Assembly (NCBI GenBank): GCA_021811005.1
Contig: JAJZPY010000003.1
Span: 1 to 32,629, forward strand
Origin: Pseudomonadota bacterium
Lineage (GTDB): Bacteria > Pseudomonadota > Gammaproteobacteria > Burkholderiales > Ferrovaceae
Direction: 5' to 3'
DNA length: 32,629 nucleotides
The position numbers and the translations under genes were made by a program. Below the pieces are notes generated by a model. It was not told the origin of the DNA, did not search any database, and saw only the letters and a list, made by a program, of their open reading frames with translations. Positions 26,890-32,629 of the stretch are shown piece after piece (within the stretch, counting starts at the first letter, position 1; each line of letters starts with the position of its first letter).

Positions 26890-27591
26890 TCAAACAGTTA
26901 CTGCGCGTCCCGGGGTCATGCCCAGGCGCATTTCAAGTTCCTCAAAGCTGTCGAGCACAGCGTCCGGGCCGGCCGCAGCAATGGGTTCTCCGTGATTGTA
27001 CCCGTGGTTGAAAGCCCACACAGCCACTCCCGCGTTGCGCGACGCCTGCACGTCGTTGCTGGAGTCCCCCACGAACAGGGCTTCTTCCTGCTCCACTCCG
27101 GCGCGTTCCAGCGCCAGCTGCAGGGGCAGCGGGCTGGGTTTGCCCTGGGGCGTGTCGCCGCCGGCCACCACCACGTCGAATTGCGTGCTGAGCGCATGGC
27201 GTTCCAGCAGCTGCAGGGTCAGGCTGCGTTCCTTGTTGGTGACCACGCCCAGGCGGCAGCCGGCCTGGCGCAGCTCTTTCAGCACGGCCTGGGCGCCGGG
27301 GTAGGGGGCGCTGTATTCGCCGTTGACCGCGGCATAGTGATGGATGAAGCGCGGGTAGAGCTGCTCGAACAGCGTGGATTTCGGCCCTTCGCGACCCTGG
27401 GTGGCGGCGCCCAAGGCATTGCCGAAGAGCCAGGCCGTGCCCTTGCCGATCCAGTTGCGAATCTGGTCCGCGGGCAGGGGCGGCAGACCCGCTTCCGCCA
27501 GGGTGCGGTTGACGGCTTCGGCGATTTCGCTCGCCGTGTCCACCAGCGTGCCGTCAAGGTCGAACATGATGAAGCGGGGCAGGGTGTGCAT
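26890..27591 (-). CDS. gph: Phosphoglycolate phosphatase (HAD family)
   Basis: A 233-residue HAD hydrolase that removes phosphate from 2-phosphoglycolate, the product of Rubisco oxygenation. Motif I FDLDGTLVDTASE is at about 9-21 (Asp 10 and 12), motif II is VTNKE, and motif III/IV run through GKPSPLPL and FVGDSSNDVQASRNAG. The track ORF is too long (27987): ATG 27591 begins 2 nt after the prk stop and the family motif follows directly. It lies inside the Calvin-cycle operon (a cbbZ position), supporting phosphoglycolate as substrate over other HAD substrates. Confidence 0.93.
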   Translation of the reverse strand: MHTLPRFIMFDLDGTLVDTASEIAEAVNRTLAEAGLPPLPADQIRNWIGKGTAWLFGNALGAATQGREGPKSTLFEQLYPRFIHHYAAVNGEYSAPYPGAQAVLKELRQAGCRLGVVTNKERSLTLQLLERHALSTQFDVVVAGGDTPQGKPSPLPLQLALERAGVEQEEALFVGDSSNDVQASRNAGVAVWAFNHGYNHGEPIAAAGPDAVLDSFEELEMRLGMTPGRAVTV

Positions 27592-27593
27592 GA

Positions 27594-28469
27594 TCAGAAG
27601 GCCTTGCGCTTGATGTCCAGCAGCTTGAGGATCATGGGCGTGAAAATGAGCTGCATGGCCAGTCCCATCTTGCCGCCGGGAATCACGATGGAATTGGGAC
27701 GCGTCATCCAGGAATCGTGCAGCATGGACAGCAGATACTGGAAATCGATGCCGCGCGGGTTGGCAAAGCGGATCACCACCATGCTTTCGTCGGCGGAAGG
27801 AATGTCCTTGGCGATGAATGGATTGGACGTGTCCACCGTGGGCACGCGCTGGAAGTTCACGTGGGTGTGTGAAAACTGCGGGCAGATGTGGCTCACGTAA
27901 TCCGGCATGCGGCGCAGGATGGTGTCGGTCACAGCTTCCTGGGAATAGCCGCGCAGCTTCTGGTCGCGATGCAGTTTCTGGATCCACTCCAGGTTGATGA
28001 TGGGCACCACGCCCACCAGCAGGTCCACCTGGGCGGCAATGTTGACCTTGTCGTCGGCGTAGCCGCCATGCAGCCCTTCGTAGAACATCAGGTCGGTGTT
28101 GGCCGGGATGTCTTCCCAGGGAATGAAAGTCCCGGGCTTTTGCTTGTAGGGAGCGGCTTCCGCGTCGTCGTGCAGGTAGCGCCGGACCTTGCCAGTGCCC
28201 GAGGCTCCGTAGGACTTGAACAGGGCTTCCAGTTCTTCCAGCAGGTTGGCTTCCGGGCCGAAGTGGCTGAAATGCAGGTTGCCGCGAGCTTCCTCGGCTT
28301 TCATCTGCTCGCGCATGCCGGCCCGGTCATAACGGTGAAAGGAATCGCCTTCCACGACCTGGGCGGCGATCTGTTCGCGCCGGAAAATGTGCTTGAAGCT
28401 GTTCATGACCGTGGTGGTTCCGGCGCCCGAAGAACCGGTGACGGCAATGATGGGGTGTTTGCGGGACAT
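27594..28469 (-). CDS. prk: Phosphoribulokinase
   Basis: A 291-residue kinase that turns ribulose-5-phosphate into ribulose-1,5-bisphosphate, the substrate of Rubisco. This is the defining Calvin-cycle enzyme. The P-loop TGSSGAGTTT is at 11-20, and the HRYDRAGM, HFGPEANLLEELE and FYEGLHGGYADD segments are those of the proteobacterial PRK family; the length matches its usual 290 residues. The track ORF starts too early (28895, in frame with fbp shadow); ATG 28469 has GAGGTA about 8 nt upstream. It lies between fbp and gph, and its presence implies Rubisco elsewhere in the genome. Confidence 0.97.
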   Translation of the reverse strand: MSRKHPIIAVTGSSGAGTTTVMNSFKHIFRREQIAAQVVEGDSFHRYDRAGMREQMKAEEARGNLHFSHFGPEANLLEELEALFKSYGASGTGKVRRYLHDDAEAAPYKQKPGTFIPWEDIPANTDLMFYEGLHGGYADDKVNIAAQVDLLVGVVPIINLEWIQKLHRDQKLRGYSQEAVTDTILRRMPDYVSHICPQFSHTHVNFQRVPTVDTSNPFIAKDIPSADESMVVIRFANPRGIDFQYLLSMLHDSWMTRPNSIVIPGGKMGLAMQLIFTPMILKLLDIKRKAF

Positions 28470-28501
28470 GGGACGATACCTCGCTCGGCAATGGGGGGAA
28501 A

Positions 28502-29569
28502 TCAGGACCGGTACAGTCCGCGCTCGCTGAACAGCGGGGATTCGTAAGGCTTGTCGGTTCCGGTGTCGTATTCGGCGTGGTAGCGCACCAAGCGCTCCAC
28601 CTCGTTGCGCGAGCCCAGGATCACGGGCACGCGCTGGTGAATCTGGGAAGGCACGAGGTCCAGCAGGCGCTCGCGCCCGGTGCTGGACACGCCGCCTGCC
28701 TGTTCCACCAGAAAGCTCATGGGATTGGCTTCGTACAGCAGGCGCAGGCGCCCCGGCTTGGAAGGATCCTTGGTGTCGCGCGGGTACATGAAAATGCCGC
28801 CGCGCATGAGGATGCGGTGCACTTCCGCCACCATGGAGGCGATCCAGCGCATGTTGAAATCGCGTTCGCGCGGGCCGGTCTTGCCGGCCTTGCATTCCGA
28901 CACGTAGCGCGTCACGGGCGGTTCCCAGAAACGTTCGTTGGAGGTGTTGATGGCGAATTCGCTGGTGTCGGCCGGAATCTGGATGTCGGGGTGGGTCAGC
29001 ACGAAGTTGCCCACTTCCCGGTCCAGGGTGAAGCCGTGGGTGCCGCTGCCCACCGTCAGCACCATCAGCGTGGCCGGGCCGTACAGGGCATAGCCCGCCG
29101 CCACCTGGCGCTGGCCGGGTTGCAGGTAGTCCCCTGCCACGGTATCGCCCGATTCGGGCGCGTGCAGGATGGAGAAAATGGAACCCACCGAGACGTTCAC
29201 GTCGATGTTGGAAGAACCGTCCAGGGGGTCGAACACGGCCAGGAACGGGCCGCGCCGGTTGGGGGCTTCAATGGGAATGGGGTCGTCCATTTCTTCGGAA
29301 GCGAGCCCGGCCACCAGTCCGCCCATCTGGAACACGTTGACGAACTCGTTGTTGGACAGCACGTCCAGGGGTTTCTGCGTTTCGCCCTGCACGTTGATGG
29401 AATCAAGCGAGCCCGTCGCGCCGCTCAAGGCTCCCTTGGAGCACAGCGCGGCAATCGCCTTGACGGCCGCGGCCACATCCACCAGAAGCGCCGCCAGGGC
29501 CGCACCATCACGGGTGCCGCCGACGTTTTCGATCAAGAACTTGGATAAGGTCATGCGGCCCATAGGCAT
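28502..29569 (-). CDS. fbp: Class I fructose-1,6-bisphosphatase
   Basis: A 355-residue phosphatase removing phosphate from fructose-1,6-bisphosphate (and possibly sedoheptulose bisphosphate) in the Calvin cycle. The metal-binding signature [13 protein letters not shown] is intact. ASEEMDD lies just upstream of it, [11 protein letters not shown] and [18 protein letters not shown] follow. Length is typical. Start ATG 29569 has GGAGGAA 4 nt upstream. First gene of the minus-strand operon fbp-prk-gph-fba-tkt; the 127-bp gap upstream holds a LysR-type dyad. Confidence 0.97.
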   Translation of the reverse strand: MPMGRMTLSKFLIENVGGTRDGAALAALLVDVAAAVKAIAALCSKGALSGATGSLDSINVQGETQKPLDVLSNNEFVNVFQMGGLVAGLASEEMDDPIPIEAPNRRGPFLAVFDPLDGSSNIDVNVSVGSIFSILHAPESGDTVAGDYLQPGQRQVAAGYALYGPATLMVLTVGSGTHGFTLDREVGNFVLTHPDIQIPADTSEFAINTSNERFWEPPVTRYVSECKAGKTGPRERDFNMRWIASMVAEVHRILMRGGIFMYPRDTKDPSKPGRLRLLYEANPMSFLVEQAGGVSSTGRERLLDLVPSQIHQRVPVILGSRNEVERLVRYHAEYDTGTDKPYESPLFSERGLYRS

Positions 29570-29656
29570 GGGTTCCTCCCGCGGGATCGTTGTGATTTTA
29601 CCTGCTGTCGCCCGTTTCAGGACGCACAGGTCGGATCATAGCGGGGGATTGGTATA

Positions 29657-29697
29657 AGCAATACTCAGTAATTCTTATCGGGACAATAAGTATTGCT
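29657..29697. promoter_or_regulatory. Dyad upstream of the Calvin-cycle operon, candidate LysR-type (CbbR) site
   Basis: AGCAATACT (29657-29665) is perfectly inverted as AGTATTGCT (29689-29697), with CTTAT/ATAAG nested inside (29674-29690). The inner TAT-N7-ATA has the T-N11-A form that LysR-type regulators such as CbbR use. It starts 88 bp before fbp ATG and overlaps the end of the upstream MFS gene. It might instead be a terminator hairpin of that gene. No cbbR is in the window. Confidence 0.45.
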
Positions 29698-30923
29698 CAT
29701 GGTTGGGCGGGGGCCGCCGCTGCCCGCATCGGGGCTTCCCGGATCGGCAAATTGATCAGGGCGGCGCCGGCGGCGAGCAGCGCATCGGCCATCCACAGGG
29801 CATCGTAGCTGCCGCTGCGGGCCACCGCCACGCCGCCCAGCCAGGCCCCGAAAAAGCCCCCCACCTGATGGGTGAGCAAGGTCAGGCCAAACAGGGTGGC
29901 CAGATGGCGCGTGCCGAACAGCTTGCCCACCAGGCCGGCCGTGGGGGGCACGGTGGCGAGCCAGGTCACGCCCATGCCCACCCCGAAAATATAGAAATTG
30001 AGCGCCGTCTTGGGGGCGCCCAGAAACACCAGGATCATGAGGGCGCGCAGGGCATACATGCCGAACAGGATGTACTTCATGCGCATGCGCCCGCCCAGCC
30101 AGCCGGCAAAAAGGCTCCCGAAAATGTTGGCAAACCCGATCAGGGACAGGGCCAGGGCCGACACGCCTTCGGGCATGCCGCACAAGGCGGCGTAGCCGGG
30201 CAGGTGGGTGGTGAGGAACGCCACGTGGAAGCCGCAGGTGAAATAGCCTGCATGCAGGCACCAGTAGCTGCGGTTTTTGAACGCCTGGCGCATCTGGGTT
30301 CCCGCCGGCAGGTGGGTGGCGCCGGCATCGCCATCATCCGGCGGGGAGGCGCGGGTAAAACCCAGCGCCAGAGGAATCGTGGCCAGGGTGGCGGCCGCCA
30401 TCACCCACAGCGCGCTCATCCATCCCAGGGCGGAAATGGCGGCCTGGGCCAGCGGGGCAAACAGGAATTGCCCGAAGGAGCCGCCGGCGTTGATGAAACC
30501 GGCGGCAAAGGCGCGCTGCTGTGGGGGCAGGGCCCGGGCTGCCGCCGAAATGAGGAGGGCAAAGCTGCCGGCGCCGGCCCCGGCGGACACCAGGACGCCG
30601 AAAGTCAGGGCCAGTCCCAGCGGGGAAGTGGCGAAGGCCGTGGCGGCCAGGCCCAGCGCCATCAGCCCGGCGCCCAGCACCATGACCTGGAACGCCCCGA
30701 TGCGCTCCGCCAGCAGGCCGAACAGGGGTTGGGATGCCCCCCACACGAACTGGCCGATCGCCAGGGCCAGGCTCAGGGCCACGATGCTGACCCCGGTGCC
30801 CAGGTGCAGCGGGCCCACGAACAGCCCCAGGCATTGGCGCAAGCCCATGGTGACCATCAGGACACCGGCGGCGGCCAGCAGGATGCGCCAGTAGGCCTTG
30901 CGGGAGGTGTGAATTGGACTCAT
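29697..30923 (-). CDS. MFS transporter (OFA/monocarboxylate-like)
   Basis: A 408-residue permease with about 12 helices. Its RQCLGLFVGPLH start, early GQFVWGASQPLFGLLAERIG motif and GGSFGQFLFAPLAQ in helix 5 resemble the oxalate/formate-antiporter and monocarboxylate branch of MFS. The loop between helices 6 and 7 is hydrophilic with ASPPDDGDAG. The ligand cannot be named. No Shine-Dalgarno is visible before ATG 30923, and no in-frame alternative looks better. The stop lies at the outer arm of the dyad next to the Calvin-cycle operon, so it may be co-transcribed with it, but the hairpin between argues against tight coupling. Confidence 0.8.
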   Translation of the reverse strand: MSPIHTSRKAYWRILLAAAGVLMVTMGLRQCLGLFVGPLHLGTGVSIVALSLALAIGQFVWGASQPLFGLLAERIGAFQVMVLGAGLMALGLAATAFATSPLGLALTFGVLVSAGAGAGSFALLISAAARALPPQQRAFAAGFINAGGSFGQFLFAPLAQAAISALGWMSALWVMAAATLATIPLALGFTRASPPDDGDAGATHLPAGTQMRQAFKNRSYWCLHAGYFTCGFHVAFLTTHLPGYAALCGMPEGVSALALSLIGFANIFGSLFAGWLGGRMRMKYILFGMYALRALMILVFLGAPKTALNFYIFGVGMGVTWLATVPPTAGLVGKLFGTRHLATLFGLTLLTHQVGGFFGAWLGGVAVARSGSYDALWMADALLAAGAALINLPIREAPMRAAAAPAQP

Positions 30924-31026
30924 TTGACGAATCGCGCGTTTGTGTTTACTTTTATCTGCATGCTAGAGACCCTTTTCGCCCTTCTGTTTCTCGGCGCCAT
31001 CGCTTTCGTCCTGTTTACCTGACAGG

Positions 31027-31470
31027 TCATCGCTGGCGCATGAGGCGCTGTTTTTCGCGTTGCCAGTCGCGTTCCTTCTCGGCTTCGCGCTTGTCGTGCT
31101 GCTTTTTCCCTTTGGCCAGTCCCACTTCCAGCTTGATGCGGCCGCGGCTGTAATGCAGGTTGAGCGGCACCAGGGTGTAGCCCGCGCGTTCCACCTTCCC
31201 CACCAGTTTGGCGATCTCCTCGGCGTGCAGCAACAGCTTGCGCGTGCGCGTGGGATCCGGCCGCACGTGGGTGGAAGCGGTGGGCAGGGGGCTGATGTGG
31301 GCGCCGATGAGGTAGAGTTCGCCCGACAGGATCACCACGTAGGCTTCCTTGAGTTGGGCCCGTCCGGCCCGGATGGCCTTGACTTCCCAGCCTTCCAGGA
31401 CCAGCCCGGCCTCGTGGCGCTCCTCGATGAAGTAGTCGTGAAACGCCTTTCGATTGTCGGCAATGCTCAT
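31027..31470 (-). CDS. smpB: SsrA-binding protein SmpB
   Basis: A 147-residue partner of tmRNA in rescue of stalled ribosomes. It opens [36 protein letters not shown], the family's OB-fold start with the conserved NRKA/GWEVK. It continues [25 protein letters not shown] and ends in a basic tail ([21 protein letters not shown]) that enters the mRNA channel. The track ORF is far too long (32097); ATG 31470 is set by the family start. A TAGAAT -10 on the minus strand (31505-31500) gives a short leader. No tmRNA gene (ssrA) is in the window. Confidence 0.96.
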   Translation of the reverse strand: MSIADNRKAFHDYFIEERHEAGLVLEGWEVKAIRAGRAQLKEAYVVILSGELYLIGAHISPLPTASTHVRPDPTRTRKLLLHAEEIAKLVGKVERAGYTLVPLNLHYSRGRIKLEVGLAKGKKQHDKREAEKERDWQREKQRLMRQR

Positions 31471-31521
31471 AATTCGGTATCTTCGCGCAGTGATCCGCCA
31501 TTCTAGCCCATCAGGTATGCC

Positions 31522-31971
31522 ATGACGCGTGTGGAAAAATCCGTTCTGGTGATGCACTCGGCCCGCGACATGTGGGAACTGGTGCATGACATTCCCGCCT
31601 ATCCGCAGTTTCTGCCCTGGTGCAGCGGGGCCGACGTGCATGAAAGCGACGGCGCGCTCACGGTGGCGACGCTGCACATCAATTTCCACGGGCTCAAGCA
31701 GCAGTTCACCACGCGCAACAGTTCGGTGCCGGGCGAATCCCTGGTGATGGACCTGGAACGGGGGCCTTTTCGCCACCTGCGCGGCGAGTTCCGCTTTACG
31801 CCGCTGCAGGCCGGGGCCTGCAAAATCGCCTTTTCCCTGGAATGGACCTTTGCCAGCAAGCTGCTGGAGAAAGTGGTGGGGCCGGTGTTCAACGGCATCG
31901 CCAATTCCATGGTGGATGCCTTCGTGGCGCGCGCCCAGGTGGTGTACGGGGAAGCCGCGCGGTGCAAGTGA
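31522..31971 (+). CDS. ratA: RatA/COQ10-like START-domain protein
   Basis: A 149-residue START/polyketide-cyclase-fold protein. In E. coli its relative RatA (YfjG) is described as a toxin that blocks 70S assembly; in other systems the fold binds ubiquinone-like lipids (Coq10). Motifs: [21 protein letters not shown] (the conserved helix and PxFLPWC turn), [12 protein letters not shown], and the long C-terminal helix [30 protein letters not shown] lies 7 nt before ATG. It is divergent from smpB and overlaps rnfH by 10 nt, the common smpB-ratA-rnfH arrangement. A ubiquinone-binding role is the alternative. Confidence 0.9.
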   Translation: MTRVEKSVLVMHSARDMWELVHDIPAYPQFLPWCSGADVHESDGALTVATLHINFHGLKQQFTTRNSSVPGESLVMDLERGPFRHLRGEFRFTPLQAGACKIAFSLEWTFASKLLEKVVGPVFNGIANSMVDAFVARAQVVYGEAARCK

Positions 31972-32231
31972 CGGTGGCCTACGCGTTGCCGGAGCGGCAG
32001 ACGCTCCTGACCCTCGAGGTGGAAGTGGGCTGCACGCTGGAGGCGGCGCTGCGCCGTTCGGGCCTGCTGGAACGCCATCCCGAAATCGACCTGGCACGCC
32101 AGGCAGTGGGCATTTGCGGGCGGGTGCGCGCCTTGTCCACGGTGCTCAAGGCCGGCGACCGGGTGGAGGTTTACCGGCCCCGCCTGGCCGACCCCAAGGC
32201 CTTGCGGCGCAGCCGGGCAGAACGGTCCTAG
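31962..32231 (+). CDS. rnfH: RnfH family ubiquitin-like protein
   Basis: An 89-residue beta-grasp protein of the RnfH/YfjF family, of unclear role. It starts at GTG 31962 ([37 protein letters not shown]). The GICGR...[22 protein letters not shown] block is the family's C-terminal signature. The track ORF begins at 31842, but its first 40 residues are a frame shadow of ratA. GGGGAAG sits upstream of the GTG, and the start overlaps the ratA end, so translation is coupled. The name rnfH comes from a link to the Rnf complex in one species; a role there is not shown by this context. Confidence 0.9.
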   Translation: MQVTVAYALPERQTLLTLEVEVGCTLEAALRRSGLLERHPEIDLARQAVGICGRVRALSTVLKAGDRVEVYRPRLADPKALRRSRAERS

Positions 32232-32235
32232 CGGT

Positions 32236-32264
32236 TTGGAGTCCGGGGCGGACTTGCGTATAAT
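32236..32264 (+). promoter_or_regulatory. guaB promoter
   Basis: TTGGAG, a 17-bp spacer and a perfect TATAAT (32259-32264) give a good sigma-70 promoter. Predicted transcription start is near 32271, giving a short leader with AAGGGA before the ATG at 32289. Confidence 0.75.
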
Positions 32265-32288
32265 GCCGTTTTGCCAAGGGATATTGCC

Positions 32289-32629
32289 ATGCGAGTTGTC
32301 CAAAAGGCACTCACGTTCGATGATGTTCTGCTCATTCCGGCCCACTCTGAAGTCCTGCCGAAAGACGTCAGCCTCGCCACGCGACTGACCCGCAACCTCA
32401 ACATCAACCTGCCGCTCCTGTCTGCCGCCATGGATACCGTGACGGAAGCCCGGCTTGCCATTGCGCTGGCGCAGGAAGGCGGCATCGGCATCATCCACAA
32501 AAACCTGAATGCGGCGCAGCAGGCGTCCGAAGTGGCCAAGGTCAAGCGTTTCGAATCCGGCGTGGTGCGCGACCCGATCATCGTGTCGCCCGACATGCCG
32601 GTGCGCGAAGTGATGATTCTCACGCGCCA
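32289..32629 (+). CDS. guaB: Inosine-5'-monophosphate dehydrogenase, N-terminal part (cut by window edge)
   Basis: Not in the ORF track because it runs off the right edge. It reads [20 protein letters not shown] and then [20 protein letters not shown] and [11 protein letters not shown]. These are the first strands of the IMPDH barrel, which converts IMP to XMP with NAD as the first step to GMP. The CBS domain insert begins at [20 protein letters not shown]. About 113 residues are visible; the full length should be about 485-490. AAGGGA lies 7 nt before ATG. The catalytic Cys loop is outside the window. Confidence 0.95.
   Translation, partial: MRVVQKALTFDDVLLIPAHSEVLPKDVSLATRLTRNLNINLPLLSAAMDTVTEARLAIALAQEGGIGIIHKNLNAAQQASEVAKVKRFESGVVRDPIIVSPDMPVREVMILTR

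Noticed and set aside
24337-27900. 1187-codon plus-strand ORF over the fba/tkt/gph genes
   Set aside because: Antisense shadow produced by the third-position GC bias of tkt, fba, gph and prk; its product is His/Gly/Ala-rich without domain motifs.
29667-29702. 11-residue ORF MSNTYCPDKNY inside the dyad upstream of fbp
   Set aside because: It has no ribosome site and its frame is simply the read-through end of an overlapping shadow ORF; the DNA symmetry explains the sequence better.
30960-31022. 20-residue hydrophobic micro-ORF MLETLFALLFLGAIAFVLFT between the MFS gene and smpB
   Set aside because: It looks like a tiny membrane peptide, but has no Shine-Dalgarno and no visible promoter; conservation in relatives would be needed to accept it.

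Overview
The window looks like a chromosomal segment of an autotrophic betaproteobacterium. The gene orders trxB/ftsK/lolA and smpB/ratA/rnfH/guaB, the many short betaproteobacterial-type leaders with TATAAT just ahead of the start, and a block of Calvin-cycle genes all fit this. A fused cytochrome-porin of the Cyc2 type next to a c4-type dihaem cytochrome suggests an iron oxidiser or a relative (Gallionellaceae, Ferrovaceae or similar Nitrosomonadales). The taxon is inferred from gene content only. I see no phage, insertion sequence, integrase or CRISPR array.

Layout: 1-4400 holds housekeeping genes: the start of an ArnT-like lipid-A/glycan glycosyltransferase coupled to trxB on the minus strand, then ftsK and lolA on the plus strand. 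4439-4719 is a tRNA cluster (Pro-TGG, Arg-TCT, His-GTG) with a good promoter. 4754-11051 is a minus-strand signalling block: a REC-EAL-REC protein, a soluble hybrid histidine kinase ending in an HPt domain, and a PAS-HD-GYP protein. Both output enzymes are predicted to degrade cyclic di-GMP. The intergenic region ahead of the block carries three dyad symmetries. 11316-14384 is a four-gene minus-strand operon: an ArsR-rhodanese regulator, a DsrE-like protein, a persulfide-dioxygenase-like metallo-beta-lactamase-fold enzyme, and an MFS transporter. This is probably sulfide/persulfide handling.

14472-17897 mixes a cysteine-rich Crp/Fnr-type regulator, a small repeat protein, a COG4705-like membrane protein built from four repeats, a cold-shock protein, a tiny winged-helix protein and a small outer-membrane barrel. 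17948-20451 is cell-envelope related: a CapA-like phosphoesterase, an L,D-transpeptidase, and an Ala-zipper lipoprotein with a C-terminal lysine that could be the transpeptidase's substrate. An SDR oxidoreductase follows, then the Cyc2-like/c4 cytochrome pair (21407-23549), which would carry electrons from outside the cell into the periplasm.

23773-29569 is a Calvin-cycle operon in the order fbp-prk-gph-fba-tkt. Rubisco, gap and pgk are not in the window. A LysR-type dyad lies upstream. An OFA-like MFS transporter, smpB, ratA, rnfH and the 5' end of guaB complete the window. Functionally, the cytochrome pair would supply electrons and the cbb operon would use the resulting ATP and reductant to fix CO2. 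The c-di-GMP block may set attachment or biofilm behaviour. The link between these blocks is inference from proximity.
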